Assembly (NCBI RefSeq): GCF_043945595.1
Contig: NZ_JBIFNP010000001.1
Span: 3,410,001 to 3,474,000, forward strand
Reading direction: 5' to 3'
From: Paenibacillus_S sp043945595
GTDB lineage: Bacteria > Bacillota > Bacilli > Paenibacillales > NBRC-103111
DNA length: 64,000 nt
The notes under the pieces were generated by a model, which searched no databases, was not told where the DNA came from, and saw nothing but the letters and a program-made list of their open reading frames with translations. Positions within the stretch are counted from its first letter, which is position 1; each line of letters begins with the position of its first letter. A program made the position numbers and the translations under genes. Shown piece after piece: positions 56,796 through 64,000 of the stretch.

Positions 56796-57686
56796 ATGTT
56801 CAATCTGGAATGGTATCGTATTTTTCTGCAGACCGCCCGTTACGGCAATTTGACGAAGGCGGCCCAGGCGCTGCATATTACGCAGCCTTCGGTCAGCTAT
56901 GCGATGAAGCAGATGGAAGAAGCCCTTGGAATCAAGCTGTTTAACCGTTTATCCAAGGGAGTCGAGCTGACGAAGGAAGGGCAGTCATTGCTGGAGTATG
57001 TGGAGCAGTCGTTCACTTTACTGGATGCGGCCGAGAAGCATGTCCTGAATCTCAAGCAGTTAACCGAAGGGGAAATACGTATCGGCTCGAGCGATTCGCT
57101 GATCAAGCATCTTTTGCTGCCCCAATTGAACGCTTTCCATAAGGAATACCCGGATATACGCATCCGGCTTTCGCATGGCAAAACGCCGGATATCGCCAAA
57201 CGGTTAAAGGACGGCCTCATTGACTGCGCCCTGATCCATATGCCTGTCCACGATCCCCAGCTGGACATCCATCCGGTTGCGGCGCTGGAGGATTGCTTTG
57301 TTGCAGGAAGCGCTTACGCAGATCTCGCCCGCCGTTCCTTGACCGCAGCCGAGCTGGCGAAGCTCCCGCTGCTCCTGCTGTCGCCCGGCAGCAGCACGCG
57401 GTTGCATATCGATCAATGGTTTGCGGCCAAAGGACTCCGGGTCACGCCCGAAATTGAACTAGGAAGCGTGGATCTGCTTGCTGAATTTGCAGGATTAAAT
57501 TACGGAGCCGCGTTCATTACCCGCTCCTTCGTAAAAGAAGCGTTGGATCAAGGGAAGCTTATTGAGCTGCCCCTGGCTGACAGGCTACCTGCTCGAAGCA
57601 TCGGCTTCGCGGTTGTGCGCGACAGGAAGCTTTCGCTTGCGGCCGAGCGTTTTACTGAGATGCTGCTTAGCCGGATGCTGAGCTAG
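56796..57686 (+). CDS. LysR-family regulator
   Basis: A 296-residue LysR protein. N-terminal winged helix-turn-helix (FLQTARYGNLTKAAQALHIT QPSVSYAMKQME region), then the effector domain (EGEIRIGSSDSLIKHLLLPQ, DCALIHMPVHD). AGAGGTG lies upstream. It is divergent from aroA and probably regulates it, perhaps sensing an aromatic-pathway metabolite; that is inference. Confidence 0.9.
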   Translation: MFNLEWYRIFLQTARYGNLTKAAQALHITQPSVSYAMKQMEEALGIKLFNRLSKGVELTKEGQSLLEYVEQSFTLLDAAEKHVLNLKQLTEGEIRIGSSDSLIKHLLLPQLNAFHKEYPDIRIRLSHGKTPDIAKRLKDGLIDCALIHMPVHDPQLDIHPVAALEDCFVAGSAYADLARRSLTAAELAKLPLLLLSPGSSTRLHIDQWFAAKGLRVTPEIELGSVDLLAEFAGLNYGAAFITRSFVKEALDQGKLIELPLADRLPARSIGFAVVRDRKLSLAAERFTEMLLSRMLS

Positions 57687-57734
57687 CAGCCCTTTTCATC
57701 CTGCATCGCTCCAAGAAAGCTATGCATTGTAGAG

Positions 57735-57785
57735 CAGGAGGATTTCACCCGCGGTCGATATTTCGGGATCTGTCCTCCTGTTCCT
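57735..57785. terminator. Possible terminator between lysR and peptidase
   Basis: CAGGAGGA and TCCTCCTG form a stem with a long loop that can pair further (CCCGCGG...). T-rich sequence follows on the plus side. Confidence 0.4.
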
Positions 57786-57797
57786 TTATTACCATGT

Positions 57798-59491
57798 TTA
57801 AAGCTGCTTATCGTCAATCCCGTTCAGCCAGCCGCGGATCTCTCCGATAACGGAAGAGACACAACCGTCCTCGAACGGCGACCGCAGGCCGGCAAGCTTC
57901 ACAAGCCCGGTAAAGGAATCGCTGCCTCCGGCCCGGCACAGCTTCACATAGCTCGACCATGCCGAAGCCCGGTCAGTCGTTAGCCCGCTTCCAGTATTGC
58001 AGCGCGCAAATTTGCGCCAGCGTGTAGTCGATATAGTAGAACGGGCTTTTGAAAATGTGCTGCTGCTGATGCCAAAAGCCCCCTCTTTCCAAAAACGGCA
58101 TATCGTCATAAACCCGGCTCGGAATATATTTGCGTTCAATTTCGCGCCATACGGCTTTACGTTCTGCAGGCGTCATCTCCGGCTCCTCGTACACCCGGTG
58201 CTGAAACTCATCTACCGCAACGCCATACGGTATAAAAGTAATCGCCCCGCTGAGGTGCGAAAATTTGTACTTGTCGGTATCCTCCTCGAAGAAGGAGCCG
58301 ATCCACGGCCAAGCGAAAAATTCCATGCTCATCGAATGGATCTCGCATGCGTCCAGGGTCGGATGAATATACTCCGGAACGGAAAATCCGCGGCTCATAT
58401 AGGCCTGGAACGCATGCCCGGCCTCATGGGTGAGCACATCGACATCGTGTGACGTTCCATTAAAATTGGAGAAGATAAACGGAGCCTTATATGCAGATAT
58501 GTAAGAACAGTAGCCCCCTACCCGCTTGCCCGGCTTGCTCTCCAGATCCATCAAACCGTGGTCCAGCATGAACCGGAAAAATTCATCCGTCTCCGGCGAC
58601 ATTTCCGAATACATCGCCTTCGCCCTGTCGACAATCCAGCCGGGATCGCCTTTGGGCTTCGGATTGCCGCTCAAATAAGACAAGCCGTCATAATATCGCA
58701 GCTTATCCAGTCCGAGACGCACCCGCCGCCGCTCGCTCAGCTCTGAAGCGACCGGAACGATGTGTTCAATAACCTGCTTGCGGAACTCCGCAACCTGCTT
58801 GGGGCCGTAATCCGTCCGGTCCATCCGGTCGTAGGCCAGCTCGACAAAGCTGCGGTAACCCAGCTTGCGGGCGATACGGGTTAGGCAGATCGACCAGGTG
58901 ATCGTATATCGAGTCGATCGCAGCTTCATTCGACTCATAGAACGAATAGCGTGCATCGGTCGCTCTTTTCCGGGTCTCCCGGTCGGTGGACTGCATATAA
59001 GGAGCCAGCTGCGAAAGCGTACGCTCCTGGCCGTCGAACTCGATTTTGGCGGAGGCTACGAGCTTGATATATTCGCTCGTCTTTTTGTTCTCTTCCTTCA
59101 GGTCATCCACAATCTCCGGCGCAAAGGTTTTGACCGAAAGCTCCGCGGCGGCAAACAGCTGCCGGCCCCATTTGGCCTCCAGTTCACTGCGGAACCGCGA
59201 ACCGGCCAATGCCTTGTAATAATCCGTCATCAGTCCCTGATATACGGGCGACTGCTCATCCATATAGTCCTGCTCCGCCTTGTAAGCCGCATCGGCCGTG
59301 TTAATCGAATAACGGATTCTCGCAATGGCGAACATGGACGAAACCTTCGTCCGCGCCGCATGGATCGCTTCCATCGCGGCATCCTGCTCTTCAAATGTAG
59401 CGGCGCCTGTAAACCGCTCAAGCAGTACAGTAAATTCCGATTGGAACCTCTCCATATCGGGGCGTTCATATACATAATCTTGAAATTTCAT
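57798..59491 (-). pseudogene. M3-family oligoendopeptidase, two frame breaks
   Basis: A zinc peptidase of about 565 residues read in three frames. The first (from 59491, MKFQDYVYERPDMERFQSEF) covers the N-terminal helical half to YDHLVDLP. The second has TRIARKLGYRSFVELAYDRM and the active site LTHEAGHAFQAYM with HExxH (as HEAGH) and the third ligand in EIHSMSMEFF. The third gives DRASAWSSYVKLCRAGGSDS and ends at 57798. Each break fits one surplus base, at about 58880-58885 and 57972-57978. Joined, it has normal PepF-like length. GAAAGAAGG lies upstream. Confidence 0.85.
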
Positions 59492-59678
59492 CGGCAGCCT
59501 TCTTTCTATCGGGAATATGGGCGTTCGTGCTGTCTGAACAATAAGCGGAGCTTCTAAGGCTAGTATATCAGGAAAATGGCGGCAGAAGTCCAATCTCCCT
59601 CCAATTCCGCCCAACCCCTGAGAATGATTCGCCAATTTACGGGTAGTATAACATTGATTACATTATTGGAGGATGAAT

Positions 59679-60036
59679 ATGAGCACTTTATATGAAAAAT
59701 TCGGCGGGGAAGGCACAATTGCAAAGGTCGTCGACTACTTTTACGATCTGGTGCTGGCCGATGAGACGGTCAACTATTTTTTCGAGCATACGGATATGGA
59801 AAAGCAGCGGCGGCATCAGACGAAATTCATCAGCTTCGCCTTGGGAGGGCACTAACCAATATACCGGGGACAGCATGGCGAAGGTGCATCAAAACATGAA
59901 CTTGCAGCCGGTACACTTCGACGCTATCGTTAAGCATCTCCGTGCGGCGCTGACGCACTTTGGGGTAGGCGAGGCGGATATTAAGGAAGCTCTGGATAAG
60001 GTGGAGACATTACGTGAAGATATTATTTATAAGTAG
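59679..60036 (+). pseudogene. Truncated hemoglobin, frame-interrupted
   Basis: A 2-on-2 globin of about 118 residues. The N-terminal frame has STLYEKFGGEGTIAKVVDYF and DMEKQRRHQTKFISFALGG; the next frame has TNQYTGDSMAKVHQNMNLQP and the proximal-His segment DAIVKHLRAALTHFGV. One surplus base at 59846-59852 splits it; removing it gives ALGGTNQYTG, as in group I trHbN proteins. The start at 59679 follows GGAGG at a better distance than ATG 59673. Role probably in oxygen or nitric oxide handling. Confidence 0.85.
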
Positions 60037-60057
60037 GCCCTGTACCAGCTTTTGACA

Positions 60058-60095
60058 AAAATAAGTCTCCGCGCTTCGGCGCGGGGACTTATTTT
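60058..60095 (+). terminator. Terminator of the globin gene
   Basis: AAATAAGTCTCCGCGC and GCGCGGGGACTTATTTT form a stem with a TTCG loop. It may also act leftward. Confidence 0.85.
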
Positions 60096-60159
60096 CGATA
60101 AAGCCCTCTGGAGTTTTCGGCAGGATGTACATTAATCTTACATATTCATGTAAGTAAAT

Positions 60160-61612
60160 TCAGGAGCTTTTTAAGCAAAGGCCTTGTCCCTCATCCGTCT
60201 TCCTCGGCCATTTCCCCACAAACTCCGTCTCTTTATAGTCGAAGAAGCTTCGCAGGATTTGTTCCCGATCGTCCAAAAACAGCTGATCCGCTATCGCCGT
60301 GACAATCTTGGGAACGCCGTATCTCATGCCGGATAACGCGGAAGCCGAGATGCCGCAGCTGACCAGTGCCGAATAATTAAAGGAGAACAAACCGTGCAGA
60401 GCCTCTTTGCCCTGCTCGTCTCTGCTCTGAAAGGCGAAGCCCGGCGTCAGGTAAGGGTGCGCGTCGAGCACAGGCGCAGCTATCGGCTCAGGAGCTTGAT
60501 ACCGGTCGCCCCACCGGGCGATATGGCCCTCCACAAGGCGAAGCTCCGGCCGCAGAGCCGGATCCGTCAGCAAGCCGGTGCTGATGATGAGGAAATCGAA
60601 ATTCGATTTCTCCTGCGGCGTGGTCACTATGGCGCCATCCCCGGCCGCCTTGACATCCAGCCACGGAGCGCCCAAATGCAGCTGGAAGCCCGGCCATGAA
60701 GCCGCCCTTTCGAAGGTGTCGTTGGTCGGCGGCTGGTTATGCTTAAAGAAATGGGCGATCACGGCATATTTCTCCGCATCGGTCAAAACCGGGAACCGCT
60801 CAATCATGCCGGAGCCTTCCATTTGGCGGATCGGATTGATCCGCGGCAGCTCTTTGCGGCGGACGAACACGTGCGCCTCTGCAACCCCTTGCGATAAAGC
60901 GAAGTTGGCATTATCGAATGCCGATGCCCCGCCGCCCAGAACGGCAACCTTTTTCCCCTTGAGCGGTTCAAAATCAATGGTTTCCGAGGTATGCGCGTAA
61001 AGTCGCTTCGGCAAATGGTCGGAAATCATTGGAGGGACGTGCCATTCCCCGCCGCCCTGGATGCCTGTAGCCAGCACGACTTTGCGAGCCAGCAAAGTAT
61101 TCGACGGCGCTCCCGCTCCCTCAATATGCAAACGGTGGAGTCCCGCTGCGGCAGGCTCAACCAGCTTCAGCTTCACTTCGTTGACGACAGGCAGCTTAAG
61201 CACCTCGCGGTACCAGCGCAGGTAGTTCATCCAATCGCCTCTCGGAATCTTTACGATCTCCTCCCAGCCCTGCGGTTCCGAACTGCGCCTCCCACCAGGA
61301 ACGGAAGGTTAATGAAGGAACCCCCAGGTCTACAGAAGTTAAATGCTTCGGCGTACGAAGAGTAACCATTCGGGCATAGGTGTCCCACGGCCCCTCCAAG
61401 CCTTCTGCGTTTTCATCAATGATAAGGATATTGGACACCCGCTCGCGCAGTAAACCGAAGGCAATGCTCAGACCGCTTTGGCCTCCGCCCACAATGACGA
61501 CGTCGTATACATGTCCTTCCGGATGACTCAAGGGACGTACCCAATCGGGTCCCCCGAAGGCCAGGTAGGAAAGATCGGTTTGGACGCGTTCGTTTAATGT
61601 TTGTAAGCTCAT
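60160..61612 (-). pseudogene. Flavin-dependent monooxygenase-like protein, frame-interrupted
   Basis: FAD/NAD(P)-dependent oxidoreductase of about 480 residues. First frame: FAD motif DVVIVGGGQSGLSIAFGLL and MVTLRTPKHLTSVDLGVPSL. Second frame: MNYLRWYREVLKLPVVNEVK, second dinucleotide motif KVAVLGGGASAFDNANFAL and VRRKELPRINPIRQ. One surplus G in the run at 61268-61270 splits it; removing it gives AGWEEIVKIPRGDWMNYLRW. It resembles bacterial flavoprotein monooxygenases (Baeyer-Villiger or N-hydroxylating), substrate unknown. Confidence 0.82.
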
Positions 61613-61993
61613 GAATGATCATACCTTTCGTCGGGGTCTTTTGTTCCGCGATAAACGTAATATTAAATAACATAATATGATATATATTTTGCGAAATCAT
61701 TAAAAACTGGATTGGAAGTCCATCTATAGGAGTTATGAATTTATATTATCTTCTTATTTCTAACAATTGAAGTCGGTTTTATGTTAATTGTGCTGGAAGC
61801 TGAATTTTCATTGGCAATTTGTTCGGTATCACTAGGAAAGCTCTAGCTCCGTACAAAAAAAGCAGAGGAATTAAAGCCTCCTCCGCTCTTCTTGCTCTTC
61901 TGTCCGTATTTATATGACCGGCTCCTGTACGTTTGTCCGCCGCCATTCAACAAGAACCTCGCCGGAACAGCTTTTGCCGTTGCCGTTTCCATC
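61613..61993. other. Intergenic region, 380 bases
   Basis: AT-rich, holds the MocR terminator (61853-61890). An AGGAGTT followed by ATG opens a 10-codon reading frame near 61731, too short to support. Confidence 0.4.
61853..61890 (-). terminator. Terminator of the MocR gene
   Basis: GCGGAGGA and TCCTCTGC pair on the minus strand, followed by seven T. Confidence 0.7.
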
Positions 61994-63440
61994 TCATGAG
62001 TTCCGTACCGAGCCGGCAGCGGTAATTAATCGACTCACGCCCTCTGTGATTTGCGATTCATTCAGAAATGAATAGCTTAAGCGGATCCATGAATCCAGCT
62101 GCCCCAGCGGATCGCAAATGCTTCCCGGCACGAATGCGGCCGACACATCCAAACAACGGGCAAGCAGCGCATCGACAGGGAAGCCGTCCTCCAGCTGAAC
62201 CCATAGATTAAGGCCGCCGTCCGGGCCTGGTCCAGTGCCAGCCGGTGTGTGCAAGCAGCGCCTCCATTCGCTCCTTTCGCAGCTGCAGCGCAGTTCTCAG
62301 CTTCGCTACATGCTCCTGAAGCCGGCTTGAGAAAAAGTAATGCTGGAATATTTTCTGATTCAGCAGCGGCGTCCCGTTATCCGCCAAAGCTTTTACCGGG
62401 ACAATCCCGCTCATGACCGGCTGTCGTGCCGCCAGAAAGGAGATCCGCAATCCGGGAGCAACATACTTGCTAAAGCTGCGGATATAGACTACGTACCCTT
62501 CCGTATCGTAGATAAATAACGGCGGTGGCGGTGGCGAGCTGAAGTATATATCATGATAAACATCGTCTTCTACCAACACGCATTGATAGCGCTCGGCCAG
62601 CTCTACCAAAGCTTTGCGCTGAGCCGCGGGTACCGTGAAGCCGGTCGGGTTGTGGAAGGTCGGGTTCATATAGAACAGCCGCGGCCGTTCACGCTTCATC
62701 GCCTGCTCCACAGCTTCCAGATCGTAACCCGACGGGGTGATGCCGATCGGGACAAGCCGAATATTTTGCTGTACAAAAGCATCAATGGCCGGACTGTACG
62801 TAGGCCTTTCGATCAGTATCGTATCTCCCGGTTTAACCAATGCCCGGGATACCAGATCTATAGCCTGCTGAGAGCCCGTAGTCACCATCAACTCCGCCGG
62901 ATGGACCGGGATCCCATGCCGCTTCATGAAATATAGGGCCATGGCTTCTCTTAATTCCGCGTCTCCCATGACGGTGGAATACGTACTCAGTACCTTAGGG
63001 TACAGATCAAACACCTGCTTCACATGCTGGGAAAGAAACAGATTCGGCAGCAGGTTCGGGTCGATCAGCGCCTCCGACATCTGAAAGTCGACCGGCACAC
63101 GGTGAATGTCCGCTAATCGGCTCCGGTTCACATAGAGCTGCTGTGCCTGATAATCCCATGGAGCCTCGCTCCTAGAAGAGGCTTCCTTCTTCCCCCTCAT
63201 GTGTTCTGCGGTGTAATAACCCGATTTGTATCTGGATTCGATGAACCCATCTTCCTTAAGCTTCCGGTATGCCTTCAATACGGTTAACCGGTGCACGCCC
63301 AAACGTTCGGCCATTGTCCTGACGGACGGCAGCCGGCCGGTTTCATCCCACTCTCCTTCCCTCAATCCCGCCATTACGGCATCATACACCTGCTGAAAGC
63401 GAGCGCCTGCAGAATCGTGCCCCTTCCGACCAGCTGTCAT
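61994..63440 (-). pseudogene. MocR-type GntR/aminotransferase regulator, frame-interrupted
   Basis: A PLP-dependent regulator of about 480 residues. The N-terminal GntR domain has GRLPSVRTMAERLGVHRLTV and the fold-type I aminotransferase domain has the PLP Lys in RSFSKYVAPGLRISF and LVEDDVYHDIYF. After HTGWHWTRP the C-terminus continues in the next frame, DGGLNLWVQLEDGFPVDALL to 61994. One surplus G in the run at 62223-62225 explains it. The start at 63440 follows AAGGAGGAG. It is divergent from the EamA transporter, the usual layout for MocR proteins that control an exporter. Confidence 0.88.
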
Positions 63441-63554
63441 AGTCTCCTCCTTATACACCGGCTTATTTTCGATAACCTGTAGCCCCATCTGTTCTATAAT
63501 CCGAATTCTGTTCTATTCATCCTCGATTATAGTATACAAAAAGGAGGAAGCGCC

Positions 63555-64000
63555 ATGATCGTCTTTAATTATTTACTGATGTGCGTTATTTTCGGCACGA
63601 CATTTCTGTCAATCAAAATCGGAGTCGAAGCAGGAATGCCGCCGTTTTTCTCGGCAGGGCTGAGGTTTTTCATCGCAGGCACGCTTCTCTGTCTCTGGAT
63701 GGCGGGAAGGAATAAAAGGAAGCTTTCGCTGCTGCTGCGCAAAGAGCTTGTGCTTATAGGATTAGGAAGCACATTCTGCACGTTCGCCGCCCTGTATTGG
63801 GCGGAGCAGCACATCGATTCGGGGACTGCCGCTATTTTATCGGCAACCGGGCCTATGATGATCTTGATGCTGCAGACGCTTGTTCTGCGCAAGAAAGCCG
63901 GAACCGCGGATTTGATCGGCTGCCTTATCGGGTTTACAGGCGTCTTCCTTATTATGCTTCCTCATCTCGGCATCGCTGCGCATGGCCAGTGGATCGGGAG
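63555..64000 (+). CDS. EamA/DMT transporter (partial, runs off the window)
   Basis: The first about 148 residues of a drug/metabolite transporter. MIVFNYLLMCVIFGTTFLSI with Lys-Ile-Gly, MPPFFSAGLRFFIAGTLLCL and GTAAILSATGPMMILMLQTL match EamA repeat one. AAGGAGGAAG lies upstream. Divergent from the MocR regulator (gap about 110 bases), which probably controls it. Confidence 0.85.
   Translation, partial: MIVFNYLLMCVIFGTTFLSIKIGVEAGMPPFFSAGLRFFIAGTLLCLWMAGRNKRKLSLLLRKELVLIGLGSTFCTFAALYWAEQHIDSGTAAILSATGPMMILMLQTLVLRKKAGTADLIGCLIGFTGVFLIMLPHLGIAAHGQWIG

Noticed and set aside
6035..63440. Programmed +1 frameshifting as a general explanation for the split genes
   Set aside because: The sites share no slippery codon or stimulator, the genes are unrelated, and most lie in short base runs; error or decay is simpler.

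Overview
The window looks like a chromosomal segment of a Paenibacillus-type Firmicute. The evidence is Gram-positive ribosome binding sites (AAGGAGG, GGGAGG), frequent TTG and GTG starts, carbohydrate ABC importers of the Lpl/Yte type without their own ATPase, YesM/YesN-like two-component systems, large membrane-anchored AraC regulators, rhamnogalacturonan lyase, RNase J, AIM24 and CBO0543 proteins. I do not assign a species. No rRNA, tRNA, CRISPR array, phage or transposase gene was seen.

Layout. 1-4.7 kb: a DUF2935 protein, a secreted rhamnogalacturonan lyase and several very small genes. 4.7-8.4 kb: a xanthine-dehydrogenase-type molybdenum hydroxylase operon (Mo, FAD and 2Fe-2S subunits). 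8.6-9.7 kb: a broken MFS transporter. 9.9-20.3 kb: a long leftward locus with two permeases, a membrane AraC regulator, a solute-binding lipoprotein, two paralogous helical proteins, a DUF6282 amidohydrolase and a TIM-barrel glycosidase-like protein. 20.6-31.7 kb: small genes, a broken drug-efflux MFS, a fluoride riboswitch driving a CLC-type fluoride transporter, a DUF7002 protein, AIM24 plus an M23 peptidase, a glycosidase remnant and a DesK/NarL-like two-component system. 31.7-35.0 kb: MIP18-family protein, erythromycin-esterase-like protein, RNase J. 35.6-43.9 kb: sulfatase, ABC sugar importer and YesN/YesM two-component system. 44-49.9 kb: MOSC protein, three-gene ABC-2 exporter, a PhyH dioxygenase facing an AraC regulator, and a membrane protein. 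50.2-64 kb: aldo/keto reductases, an AHSA1 protein, a cupin, glyoxalase, AroA facing LysR, an M3 peptidase, truncated globin, a flavin monooxygenase, a MocR regulator and the start of an EamA transporter.

Two features run through the whole window. First, an imperfect foldback repeat of about 170 bp, with matching ends of the type GAGGCCGCTGAAAAA / TTTTTCAGCGGCCTC, occurs four times in intergenic DNA, plus fragments. Second, 15 of about 57 genes are interrupted by single-base events: 16 indels, 13 of which fit one surplus base, and one TGG-to-TGA change. A sixteenth gene is a truncated remnant. In almost every case the protein continues at once in the next frame with no lost residues, and the shift is at a short run of identical bases. 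I therefore suspect insertion-type sequencing or assembly errors for most of them, with real gene decay as the alternative. I annotate each as one interrupted gene and give the break point.

The working themes are uptake and breakdown of plant or sulfated polysaccharides (two ABC importers with their regulators, a sulfatase, a pectin lyase, glycosidase-like proteins), purine-type oxidation, and stress or toxin defence (fluoride export, efflux, esterase, glyoxalase).
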